Source: Shewanella aestuarii (GTDB taxonomy: Bacteria > Pseudomonadota > Gammaproteobacteria > Enterobacterales > Shewanellaceae). From it: 50,552 nt of DNA. Where the stretch lies: NCBI RefSeq assembly GCF_014647215.1, contig NZ_BMOT01000015.1, forward strand, positions 1-50,552. The letters run 5' to 3'. The notes beneath the pieces were generated by a model that saw only the letters and a list, made by a program, of their open reading frames with translations, did no database searches and was not told where the DNA came from. A program made the position numbers and the translations under genes. Of the stretch, positions 26,982 to 36,581 are shown in pieces; positions within the stretch are counted from its first letter, which is position 1; each line of letters opens with the position of its first letter.

Positions 26982-28637
26982 TTACTTAACTTGATCTTGT
27001 GGACGCCAGCGTTGAAGTTCAACAGGAACCGCCACACCTTGAGCCGTAAGTAAGTTAACTCTAGCTTGGTATGCGGCGCCGTGCATCATGTGTTTAGCTA
27101 AATCTACCGCATTTCGCTTAGTATAATCATCTAAATAACTGCCTTTGGCCCATTCATTGAAAGCACCAAGTGCAGGGCCGGCCCATATTTGATAATCCAT
27201 TTCTCGGCCCACTTCACCGGTATTTGACCAACGACTTGATAGACCAAGATACCAGCGGAAAATTAACGCCATTTTACGTTTGGGATTATCTTTAGCGCGT
27301 TCAATTTGCTTAGGATCGCGTTCATTAAAATGTGCAACCGTGCCCGCCCAAATATCATCTAGACTTGAACGAAACACTTGTTTTTCAAGTTTTTCACGTT
27401 CATCTTCTGGGATCGCTTCGATAGAATCATAGCGGGTATAAATTTCGTATAACTTGTTAGCACGCATAGGGAATAGCGTACCACGCTTAACCACTTGCAG
27501 TTTGACGCCCATTTCAAACATATCTGCAGCTGGCGCCATGGTGACATCGGCCATTTCAGTGGTTGCAAGTAACTTACGGGTGTGCTCACTGGCACCCGCT
27601 TCAACACAAGCCTGATTAATTGAGCCAGTTACAATAAAGGCAGCGCCCATGTTGAAGGTTGCCAACGCTGCATCGGGTGTGCCCACGCCGCCGCCACAGC
27701 CAACACGGATTGGGGTTTTATATTGATATTTGGCTTGAATTTTATCTTTTAGGGCTAAAATCGTCGGTAATAAGGTCACCAATGGACGGTTGTCAGTATG
27801 ACCACCAGAGTCAGCTTCTGCTGTAATGTCATCGGCCATAGGAACTTGCTGTGCTAATTCCATTTGCAGTGCCGTAATTAACCCTTCGTCTACTAGTTGT
27901 TGTAGCATTTTGACTGGCGCGGGCTCCATAAATTTAGTCGCTACTTCCGTTCGGCTAATTTTAGCGATCACTTTATTGCCAATCACCACTTCACCTTGGC
28001 TATCGCGACTCAGTCCCGCAGCTCGGTAATAAACGATTTGCGGTGTTAAGCCCAAAAAGGCAGAAGCCTCTACGGTGCGTACTTTATGTTTTAAAAATAA
28101 CTCAACACTGCCGCGCTCTAAAGCTGGCTCACTCGGGCTGTGGATCAAGTTAAACATATACGGGCCATTGGGAAGCGCCGTTTGAATACGATTAATAGCT
28201 TGTTCCACGCGTGATGGAATAAGACCCGCCGCGCCAAATGAACATAAAATACCGGCTTGCCCCAAGGCAATCACTAACTCTTCTGAGGCAATACCGTTGG
28301 CCATAGCACCTGCGTAATAGGCATATTTCACCCCATGTACGCGGCGAAAATTACTGTCACCTAAACTTTGCGTGCCAAGGGCAGGGGCAAAAGCACTGAC
28401 AGGTAAATGCTGCGCATTGGCATCATTACTGGCAATGTTGGCTATCTCGTCTTGCTCGGTAATCACTTGCGCCTGCTGTGACACACCTAAGCCTTGCTCT
28501 GGGTGATTGATTAAATAGCATGACTTAGTGAGGTCCTTTAATTTTTTACCCATATTAACAGGGTCAAAGCTGGCATCGCTTGAGGCAACTTGCCAAGGCC
28601 ATGGAGAAAGCTTTTCGTTTTGGATACTTATTGTCAT
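26982..28637 (-). CDS. pfaD: PfaD, enoyl reductase of the EPA synthase
   Basis: The last gene of the EPA operon: a 551-residue flavin-dependent trans-acting enoyl reductase of the PfaD/FabI-unrelated 2-nitropropane-dioxygenase-like fold. Marks are GILCSFGAAGLIPSRVEQAI, PNGPYMFNLIHSPSEPALE, the VGCGGGVGTPDAALATFNMGA segment, GAAFIVTGSINQACVEAG and the PAADMFEMGVKLQVVKRGT region. It reduces enoyl intermediates on the PfaA carrier domains, so that only chosen double bonds stay. AAGGGAA precedes the ATG, which lies 10 nt after the pfaC stop. Confidence 0.97.
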   Translation of the reverse strand: MTISIQNEKLSPWPWQVASSDASFDPVNMGKKLKDLTKSCYLINHPEQGLGVSQQAQVITEQDEIANIASNDANAQHLPVSAFAPALGTQSLGDSNFRRVHGVKYAYYAGAMANGIASEELVIALGQAGILCSFGAAGLIPSRVEQAINRIQTALPNGPYMFNLIHSPSEPALERGSVELFLKHKVRTVEASAFLGLTPQIVYYRAAGLSRDSQGEVVIGNKVIAKISRTEVATKFMEPAPVKMLQQLVDEGLITALQMELAQQVPMADDITAEADSGGHTDNRPLVTLLPTILALKDKIQAKYQYKTPIRVGCGGGVGTPDAALATFNMGAAFIVTGSINQACVEAGASEHTRKLLATTEMADVTMAPAADMFEMGVKLQVVKRGTLFPMRANKLYEIYTRYDSIEAIPEDEREKLEKQVFRSSLDDIWAGTVAHFNERDPKQIERAKDNPKRKMALIFRWYLGLSSRWSNTGEVGREMDYQIWAGPALGAFNEWAKGSYLDDYTKRNAVDLAKHMMHGAAYQARVNLLTAQGVAVPVELQRWRPQDQVK

Positions 28638-28647
28638 TATTATTCCC

Positions 28648-31600
28648 TTATGCCTCTTCGATACAAATTGCGATGTCTTTCACTTCATAAATACGTAAAC
28701 CATCTTTACTCAGGTTTGCGTCGCCAACAATAATGCGCTTACCGTTTTCATCTTTCACGGCGCTGATATGCACATCAAGTGACATTTGTTTGTTTAATGG
28801 GTTGATTTGGCCACGGTATTTCCACTTGATATCTGACAATATTTGGCCAAATTTAGGATTAGTAAAGCCTTTGCCTAGGTCGGTGCTAATGGCGTAAGTT
28901 TGCATTAACTCAATCACGGCTTCAACGCCTAATGAACCCGGCATGACGGGATCTTGGTGGAAATGGAACTGGAAGAACCAATCACTTGGGTCAATGGTGC
29001 GTGATGCAGCCAGATAGCCTTTACCGTATTTGCCGCCAGTTTCAACAATTTCAGCTTTGTCGATAAAGTTTAACTGACCGCCCGCTAAAGCATAATGAGG
29101 CTGATTAGCGGGTGGGTTAAACACGCGAGACTGTTTGTCTAACAGGTTAACACTGATATCCGCGGCCACATTATTATCAATATGCCAAGGTTGGGTAATT
29201 TTACCATTATCAATACCGAGCTGGTTTTTCAGCGCATCACCTTTAAAATAACCAAATACTGCACTACCTGTATAGAAAGGCTCTCCATCAACGCTTAAGT
29301 CAAAGGTAAAATTTTGAATAATGTTACTGCCAGCGATGACAGTGGATAATAGCTTCGAATCATTGACAATGGTTTTGCCGCGTAAATCCACATGGCGTAA
29401 TAATTTTCCGCTGCCATCGAGATTACGGAAAAACAATTCTTGTCCAGGGAAACCTAAGGTCGTGCCCATATAGCCTGAAATAAAGCCATTAGGTTGTAGT
29501 GATATCTCCATTAACACTGAATAAGGCATCACCGCTGGATGGCTGTTTTTAGCAAAATACCAGGCATCAGCAGGGACTTCATATTCAGCAATACACGATG
29601 ATGGCTTTTTCAACTCACCACGTTTACCGTTAATTTCCACTACGCGGGTGGTTAACTGTAAATCACCACAGGGCGTACGGGGTGGAATTAAGCCGCGGTA
29701 AATACTGAAATCTGGCCCAAAACATTTTTCAATGTTGCCCGTTGCAAACTCGAACATATGATAAGGCGTAAACGGCACGGTATCAGGTACGCGGTTAGCG
29801 TATTTTGAATCTGGCGCAACACTTGGCGCTTCAACATGTTTAAGCGGAATAACGCCCTTATTTGTTGGGGCACTTAAATCAGGTACTTGTGCCATTAATG
29901 GCGCTTTATTGTGTTCATTCACACTGGCGTCAGGCGTTTCTAAAGCCAGTAGCGGGTAACGAGTACATTCGCTATCTTCTTTAATCATCACACCGAGATT
30001 TTGGAAATCGACTACCACCTTGCCGTTAAGCAAAATATCAATATTGGCTTTCGCATAAGGACGCGGGCTAACACCGATTTCAGTGACTTCCATTCGATAG
30101 GTCAATTCACCGTGTTGAGGTAGAACCTGACCGCGACAGCGCACTTTTTGTGATGCGTTTTCAAGTGGTTGGAAGCGACCATTACTCACCAAAGTGTGCA
30201 TACCGATATGCAACATAAAGAACTGTAATAGTTGCCCACAGCCTTCGGCCATTAATGAGCCCGCCATCACCTGATCACCTTTAAAGTGGCATGGGAAATA
30301 CCAATGGTCAGGTGCTAATTGTTTGTGGCCTTCAATTAAGCCTAAGCCCCAAGCACCGCCATTCACGGTTAAGTTGCTGACTTGTTCAATCATTAAAAAC
30401 TTTTCAGAGGCAAAACATAACGAGGCTTGGCTACCTGTTTGCTGCTGATGTTTAGCATGCTCGCCACCAAAACAGCTGCCGATATCACCTGTAAGTAAGT
30501 GATGTATTTGGCCATAATTAAACTGTGTTTGCCCACAATGTAATAACGGCTCAAAACGCGGTTTGTGAGGGTTATTGATCACTTCTAGGCGTTTTTTAAT
30601 TTCGTCTTCAGTTTGAATCACCCCTTTACCGTCAGCAAGCTCTTGATCAGTGAAGAATCCAGCGCAACCGCCATCCATCTTCAGAATCATTTTGTCGCCC
30701 ACAAAACATTCATAGGAGAAGAAGAACAGTAATGTATCGCCATTGCTGGCAAAGTTATTGATTTTAATGTCGTAACGTAAGGTATCACCGCCACGAGGCA
30801 AATCTTCTAAGAAAGTTAACGTGCAATCTAATAAGCGATATACGCGGTCGCCTTTGTTTTCAAAGTCGATCCCTAAGTAGCTGATCAACATTAAATCGCA
30901 CTGGCCTGACTCAACGGCCACTGCCCAAGGGATTTGACCATCAACTAAGTAAGGTGCATCCACTGGAATATCGTATTCAGTGGTCATTGAACACGGCTTA
31001 TATTGGTTCATGGTCGCATCAAGTTTGGTCACCCGTGACACCAATAAGTAATCCGTGGTGGGTAATCGTACGCGACGAGAGTAGCTATCAATAATGGCGT
31101 AGTCTTTACCAAATACCTTGGCAATATCACCTTCTGCATATTCCACTAAATCAGCGTAATTCCAAATACACGGTTTATTGGCGGGAATAGGTGCAGTGTA
31201 GGCGGGCACTTTTGCATGATTAGGTGCTAGTGCAGTTTGCGGGGCTGGTTTCGCCAGTACATTTTCTGCTTGAACCTGAACAGCCATCGGGGTGGCAGAG
31301 CCGTTGGCCTGAGCAAGTTGTTGCTTTAACAAGGTATCAGCCACTTTTAAGCCCGCATCGCGGCTTTTCAAAAATGCCAAATGGGCTTGTTGAGCAAGCC
31401 ACTGGTTTTGTTGGAAAGCGGTTAAATGCGCTGGCGGTAAAGCGTTAGCCACAGACGAAGATTGGATCTGTGCATGTTTAACAGGAGAAGCCGGTTTTAG
31501 ATTAGGCATAATAATGGGTGTCGTCTCTGTTGAAGTCGTGGATTCTGTCACCGACTGAGTAAGCTCATTGTGATGAGTTAGACTATGAGTCATAGGGATT

Positions 31601-34464
31601 GCTGAAATCGTGGCTGACGGGCGCACTACAGGCACAATATGGGCGCATTTCGCTTGAATATCTGTCATGGCAGCTAATGGCGCATCAATAATGTGCTGAT
31701 AAATATCTTGCCCACCCAAACTGACTTGCTTAATTAAGCTCAATTTACTGCCTGTGGCTAATTGTTGAGTTAGCGGTGTGCTCAAACGATCTCTTAGTGC
31801 AGAGTGTTGTGATGACGATACGGATAAATCAATGTTGGAACATTGATCTTCACTGACCGTCACAACACAGGCGTTAACTGTCGAGTTTTGCTCATTCAGT
31901 TTGATTAAGCTGTGTACAATGCTCGCCATGCCCGATGCTGCAAAACTGTGACCCATCAAGTGTTGCGCTTGGGTTAAGCTATTCACACCCTGTGATAATT
32001 GCTTATGCAGGCTTTGTCCCATTAAGCCTAGTTGGCTTTCAGGCGATTGATTCAATTCAACTAAATAAGCTGACTTGGCGATAATGTTTGCACTGACCTT
32101 ATCCGCACTGTAACGCGAGTTAAATTGCAGGCCATCAATATTGGCATAACTGTGGGCATAGCTGTTTGTATTTGCTTGGGCACTTGCTGACACCGCGTTT
32201 GGCGCTTGCAATACTATCGCGCCTGCACCCTCACCGACATACCATGGTGATACCGCACTATCACTTGCCCCTAAAGACGATAAACAGGCATTTTTTAGCA
32301 GCATATTTTCGATGCTGCCAGATAAGTCGACCGCCGCGATAATGACCGCATCTAGTGGTTCTTGGTATGAACTTAGCGCAAACAGATTTTGGGCCACATC
32401 AATACAGCGATTAACCGATTGCTCACCCGCAGAAATAGTAAAGGCTGGACCATTAAAGTCCCACAATGATGAAATGCGCGACGCCATAATATTGCCAATA
32501 AAGCTGGTGTACTGATTCAGCTTAGCGGCATCTAACACACTGTCCATGGCGATAGTTTCAAGGGCGAGGTACTCATCTTGAGTTAATTCAACACCGTGGG
32601 CGGTTAAACTGTCGGCGATTTGGCTATGGAGGTTAACTCGGCCCCTGAACTGATGGAGTTCAAGCTCAGTTTCCATCGCCACTAATACAGCCACTTTGCT
32701 GCCAGGCGTTAACTTGGCATCAACAATCGCTTCGTCGGCCACTTTCATCAATAACAGCTGCTGCGAGATTAATCGGTCATCTTCATTAGGCGGCACTTTA
32801 AAGCGTAAAAAATCAAAGTCGAACTGCTCAATATAGCCGCCTTGCGGCGCAGCGTGTAGACCATGTTTAGCGAGAAGTTCTGGGTGTTTTTCTAAGCCTT
32901 TCCAGCGTTTGGCTGGAAGTTTAGTCATTAATGATTGCTGCTGTGTCACTTTAGTTGCAAGGTCATTTAAGCTACTGGCTTGACCAAAGTGAGCCGCAAT
33001 ACCGGTAATACGCATGGGTTGATGCGATGCGTTTAATGCAGGTGCATTCGTCTTAGCATGATTAATAGGACGATTATTGTCATAAGATTCAATTAATAAA
33101 TGCGCGTTGCAACCACCAAAACCAAACACCGACACGCCAGCGTGACGTACTGCATTACCGGCTTTATCTGGCCATGGCAATACATCATTGGGCAGCGTTT
33201 GCTGGCCAAATAATTGGTTTGGTGACGCTATCGGGCTACTGATATTAATGCTTGGCGGCAACACGCCTTGGCGCATGGCAAAGATCATTTTCATGATCCC
33301 AGGCATGCCGGCTGCCGTGAGTAAATGACCTAAATTGGATTTTGCTGAACCAATTAATGGCGTGGCACTACCATTGAGTTTATCTTCAAAGAAGCGCTCC
33401 ATTGAGGTTAGCTCAACCTTGTCGCCTAATGGCGTGCCTGTAGCGTGGCATTCAATCACTTCAATACTGGCAGGGGCGATGTTGGCTTCACGATAGGCGC
33501 GCTCAAATGACAAGACCTGTCCTTTGCTGTTTGGGCTCAGTACAAATTGACCTTTTCCGTCGTTTGATAGCCCGATACCGCTGACTAGCGCATAAATATG
33601 ATCGCCATCGCGCTCGGCATCTTCAAGCCGCTTTAGTACTAATACGCCAGCGCCTTCACCAGCAAATAACCCTTTACTGTTGCTGTCAAAGGGCGCTGAA
33701 ATGCCATGATCTGGATACGCATGGAAAATGGAAAAACCCATGTTAATAAAGAAAGGATCCGCCCCTGATACGGCACCGGCTAGCATGATATCAGCCTTGC
33801 CTGTGTGTAAATAATCGCAGGCCAACTTGAGGGCATAAACTGAACTAGCACAGGCTGCATCAAGGCTTAATTGCGCTGCGCCTAGCCCTAAAGCATCCGC
33901 TACCAATTTTGAGGCGTTATGGGCAATCGCGCCATTGCGATAGTTAATCTGTTGGGGTTGCTGCTCACCAAAACCTTGTAATACAAAGTTTGGCTGTGCC
34001 AATTTAACCTGTAAGGCTTTTTCAACCGCATCATGATAAAGCGGAACAAATAGCTGGTTCGACTTAGCGGTCGGGAACGACAGGGTACCCATCACAATAC
34101 CTGTGCGTGCTAAACGATCATCGTTTAAGTCGATGCCCGCATCAGCTAACGCGTTGCGCGCGGTATCTGTCGCCCATAAAAAACTGTCATCTAAACCGGT
34201 AAATGCACTGGCTGGAATGTGATAATCGTTGGCATTAAATTGAAAGTTTTGAATGTAGCCGCCTTTATCGCAATAGAAGCGATCAGATTGGCCTTGAACC
34301 CCTGTGTATTCTTGAGGTTTTGCATTTAACTTTTCATTGCTGATTTGACTGCGAGAGTCTTTTTTATCCAGCAGGTTTTGCCAAAATTTTGCCGGCGTAT
34401 CCGCATCGGGGTACTGATTCGCTAGTCCGACTATGGCAATTTTTGGAGTGTTATGAGAACTCAA
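28648..34464 (-). CDS. pfaC: PfaC, EPA synthase subunit (KS-CLF-DH-DH)
   Basis: A 1938-residue multidomain enzyme. A ketosynthase (about 1-460) has Cys205 in DAACASS, His340 in HATGTPLGD and His380 in GSAKSNLGH, so it is active. A chain-length-factor domain (about 480-930) has GEQS where an active KS has Cys (Gln replaces it), and keeps MGHSFAASG. A Pro/Ala/Gln linker follows. Two FabA-type dehydratase domains (about 1130-1510 and 1560-1930) come next, each with an H-x8-P type site (for example HFKGDQVMAGSLMAEG and HFHQDPVMPGSLGVE). These DH domains make and isomerise the double bonds. The start overlaps the pfaB stop by 4 nt. Confidence 0.97.
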   Translation of the reverse strand: MSSHNTPKIAIVGLANQYPDADTPAKFWQNLLDKKDSRSQISNEKLNAKPQEYTGVQGQSDRFYCDKGGYIQNFQFNANDYHIPASAFTGLDDSFLWATDTARNALADAGIDLNDDRLARTGIVMGTLSFPTAKSNQLFVPLYHDAVEKALQVKLAQPNFVLQGFGEQQPQQINYRNGAIAHNASKLVADALGLGAAQLSLDAACASSVYALKLACDYLHTGKADIMLAGAVSGADPFFINMGFSIFHAYPDHGISAPFDSNSKGLFAGEGAGVLVLKRLEDAERDGDHIYALVSGIGLSNDGKGQFVLSPNSKGQVLSFERAYREANIAPASIEVIECHATGTPLGDKVELTSMERFFEDKLNGSATPLIGSAKSNLGHLLTAAGMPGIMKMIFAMRQGVLPPSINISSPIASPNQLFGQQTLPNDVLPWPDKAGNAVRHAGVSVFGFGGCNAHLLIESYDNNRPINHAKTNAPALNASHQPMRITGIAAHFGQASSLNDLATKVTQQQSLMTKLPAKRWKGLEKHPELLAKHGLHAAPQGGYIEQFDFDFLRFKVPPNEDDRLISQQLLLMKVADEAIVDAKLTPGSKVAVLVAMETELELHQFRGRVNLHSQIADSLTAHGVELTQDEYLALETIAMDSVLDAAKLNQYTSFIGNIMASRISSLWDFNGPAFTISAGEQSVNRCIDVAQNLFALSSYQEPLDAVIIAAVDLSGSIENMLLKNACLSSLGASDSAVSPWYVGEGAGAIVLQAPNAVSASAQANTNSYAHSYANIDGLQFNSRYSADKVSANIIAKSAYLVELNQSPESQLGLMGQSLHKQLSQGVNSLTQAQHLMGHSFAASGMASIVHSLIKLNEQNSTVNACVVTVSEDQCSNIDLSVSSSQHSALRDRLSTPLTQQLATGSKLSLIKQVSLGGQDIYQHIIDAPLAAMTDIQAKCAHIVPVVRPSATISAIPMTHSLTHHNELTQSVTESTTSTETTPIIMPNLKPASPVKHAQIQSSSVANALPPAHLTAFQQNQWLAQQAHLAFLKSRDAGLKVADTLLKQQLAQANGSATPMAVQVQAENVLAKPAPQTALAPNHAKVPAYTAPIPANKPCIWNYADLVEYAEGDIAKVFGKDYAIIDSYSRRVRLPTTDYLLVSRVTKLDATMNQYKPCSMTTEYDIPVDAPYLVDGQIPWAVAVESGQCDLMLISYLGIDFENKGDRVYRLLDCTLTFLEDLPRGGDTLRYDIKINNFASNGDTLLFFFSYECFVGDKMILKMDGGCAGFFTDQELADGKGVIQTEDEIKKRLEVINNPHKPRFEPLLHCGQTQFNYGQIHHLLTGDIGSCFGGEHAKHQQQTGSQASLCFASEKFLMIEQVSNLTVNGGAWGLGLIEGHKQLAPDHWYFPCHFKGDQVMAGSLMAEGCGQLLQFFMLHIGMHTLVSNGRFQPLENASQKVRCRGQVLPQHGELTYRMEVTEIGVSPRPYAKANIDILLNGKVVVDFQNLGVMIKEDSECTRYPLLALETPDASVNEHNKAPLMAQVPDLSAPTNKGVIPLKHVEAPSVAPDSKYANRVPDTVPFTPYHMFEFATGNIEKCFGPDFSIYRGLIPPRTPCGDLQLTTRVVEINGKRGELKKPSSCIAEYEVPADAWYFAKNSHPAVMPYSVLMEISLQPNGFISGYMGTTLGFPGQELFFRNLDGSGKLLRHVDLRGKTIVNDSKLLSTVIAGSNIIQNFTFDLSVDGEPFYTGSAVFGYFKGDALKNQLGIDNGKITQPWHIDNNVAADISVNLLDKQSRVFNPPANQPHYALAGGQLNFIDKAEIVETGGKYGKGYLAASRTIDPSDWFFQFHFHQDPVMPGSLGVEAVIELMQTYAISTDLGKGFTNPKFGQILSDIKWKYRGQINPLNKQMSLDVHISAVKDENGKRIIVGDANLSKDGLRIYEVKDIAICIEEA

Positions 34465-36581
34465 TGGGGTTCTCCTTCTGAAATAAGGTGGGGTGTCTCA
34501 GTCGATAAAGACGAATGACCATAAGCCTGCAATGACGCAATAGCACAATCAATGCTATCGATAAACGGGGTAAATGACATAGGCACCTGATGGCTGAGTA
34601 GTTGACCTAAACATTTCAATAAGCTGATACATTCATCCGCACCTTTAGCATTAACGGCAATAGCCTGAGCTTGATGACAAGCCTGACTAGGCAAAATTTT
34701 GTCAATTAATGTGGTGGTTTGTCTGTCTGCACCCATTTCAACAAATAAGCGGCTACCGTGTTGATAAGCTTTAGCGATGAGCTGGGTAAAATTCAGCTGA
34801 TGGCAAAAGGTATCGGCAATAGACTGCGCGATGGCATCTGAGGTTAACTTGATTGGCTGAGCTTCAGTCGCGCTAATAAACTTTATCGCATCGGGCACAG
34901 CATCCATTAACGGTTGATGATAAAACTGCTGCACTTGCTCAATAATTTGCATCGCAGGTAAAGTGTGCATAGCGGTGACTTTATTTGAAGCAATGCCACG
35001 CTTACCCGCTTGTTTTAATAACGCCTTACAACTTGCTTCACACCCTGCAACCACACAGGTATCGCCCTGAATGATGGCAATGTATGCCCGAGGATATTCA
35101 GCAAGGTACGGGGCCAACTCTTCAGGCGTTGCCCGAGTGACAAAACTATTCCACACAATCTCATCCGTTGGCAGTAGCTGCCAATCTTGGCGTACACAAT
35201 GTAACGGCCCTGAAATGTCTTGGGTGAAAATCGAGCTGGTTTGAGTGGCATCAATTAAGCTGTGCGGTTGTTGCCACACATCTAAACTGGCCCACATTGA
35301 CGCCTCACCCATTGAATAGCCTAAAGCTAATTTAGGCTTAATATTGAATGTTTTCGTCAGTAGCTTAGTCAATATATAGCTTGCACCCACACCCGAAATG
35401 GCCAGCTCTGATAGGCTCATATTCTGGGTTGAACCCTCTGGGGCATAAATATGTTGGCTTTGTAACATGGCTTGTAAATCGCCGTGTTTTTCAAGTTCAG
35501 CATAAAGCGCAGGAAAGGTATGCCCTAGGTGTTTAAGCATATTGGGATAAACCGTGCCCACGCCCGGGAAGACAAAACTTAAGCCTTTATCTCCTAAGGG
35601 GACCGTGGTAACGCAACTGCCCGCAGGGGTTTTATAGTGTAAAGCTTCATTGGCATTGATACCCGCTAGGGCATTTTGTATTGCAGAGACTTCTGCACAC
35701 AAGGCCGCAAAACTTGTGGCCATGACCACGGCGGTGAATTTATGCTGTTCAACATTCGCGCTATATGCTGCCAGTTGCTGCTTGATTAAATGCAGCAAGG
35801 GAAGGGACACTGCCGAACCATCAAGCTTGTCAGTAATGCCATCCGTTAACACATCATTTAAGCCAGCTAATTGCTGTGCTAATTCAGCTAAATGTATCTG
35901 TAACTCAGCTACCGTAGCTGCGCCAATCGGCAACCATAATCTATGCTGATTCAGCAAAGGATTAGCCGTAAGCACTTCAGTGCCCTGGGTTAAAATAACC
36001 GCTTGATGCGAGTCAGCACTCATCGAACTGCTAAATGCTGCCACCCGACTTTGATGAAAATCGCAAAACCAATAAGGCTGCTCTGCGACATTATCCTCAC
36101 TAGCATAGGTCGCAGATTGTGGCGTTTGACGATGCGCAATTGCACTCACCAACGCATGTAATTGTTGTAACTTATGCTTGGCCGAACTGGCTTTTGCAGT
36201 ATGAACAATTGGGGCGATATGCAAGCGTTTCGCATGGGTTAATGCCTGCTTAACGGCCTCATCACTGTTGGTTGCTATGCCCACACCGTTAATAAAGGCG
36301 TGGGGGTGAATGTTATTTTTAGCCGCGAATAGTGCCGGAATAAGCCACAAAGCGTCAGCCAAATTAACCATCATATTTGGCTTTTCACTCAGTAACTGAG
36401 CCGCACTCGCGAGCGCTTGTTCAAATCCAAGTAGATTGGAGCCGTCCATCGCAATAGTGTGGCTGTCAACTTGGGGAAGAGGGTTAGGCGGATTAAGCAA
36501 CACCGCGATGCGCATAGGCATCAAATGGCGTTGCTTAACCGCTTCAGCTAATTCCTTGCTGGTTAAGGCGCTCATAATCAA
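34461..36581 (-). CDS. pfaB: PfaB, acyltransferase of the EPA synthase
   Basis: A 706-residue subunit whose acyltransferase domain lies in the second half: KGLSFVFPGVGTVYPNM at about residue 330-345 and the nucleophile elbow LGYSMGEAS at about 419-427. The first half has no clear active site and looks like a degenerate ketosynthase. PfaB is linked in the literature to the choice of final product (EPA or DHA). It overlaps pfaA and pfaC by 4 nt each (ATGA), showing translational coupling. Confidence 0.95.
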   Translation of the reverse strand: MIMSALTSKELAEAVKQRHLMPMRIAVLLNPPNPLPQVDSHTIAMDGSNLLGFEQALASAAQLLSEKPNMMVNLADALWLIPALFAAKNNIHPHAFINGVGIATNSDEAVKQALTHAKRLHIAPIVHTAKASSAKHKLQQLHALVSAIAHRQTPQSATYASEDNVAEQPYWFCDFHQSRVAAFSSSMSADSHQAVILTQGTEVLTANPLLNQHRLWLPIGAATVAELQIHLAELAQQLAGLNDVLTDGITDKLDGSAVSLPLLHLIKQQLAAYSANVEQHKFTAVVMATSFAALCAEVSAIQNALAGINANEALHYKTPAGSCVTTVPLGDKGLSFVFPGVGTVYPNMLKHLGHTFPALYAELEKHGDLQAMLQSQHIYAPEGSTQNMSLSELAISGVGASYILTKLLTKTFNIKPKLALGYSMGEASMWASLDVWQQPHSLIDATQTSSIFTQDISGPLHCVRQDWQLLPTDEIVWNSFVTRATPEELAPYLAEYPRAYIAIIQGDTCVVAGCEASCKALLKQAGKRGIASNKVTAMHTLPAMQIIEQVQQFYHQPLMDAVPDAIKFISATEAQPIKLTSDAIAQSIADTFCHQLNFTQLIAKAYQHGSRLFVEMGADRQTTTLIDKILPSQACHQAQAIAVNAKGADECISLLKCLGQLLSHQVPMSFTPFIDSIDCAIASLQAYGHSSLSTETPHLISEGEPH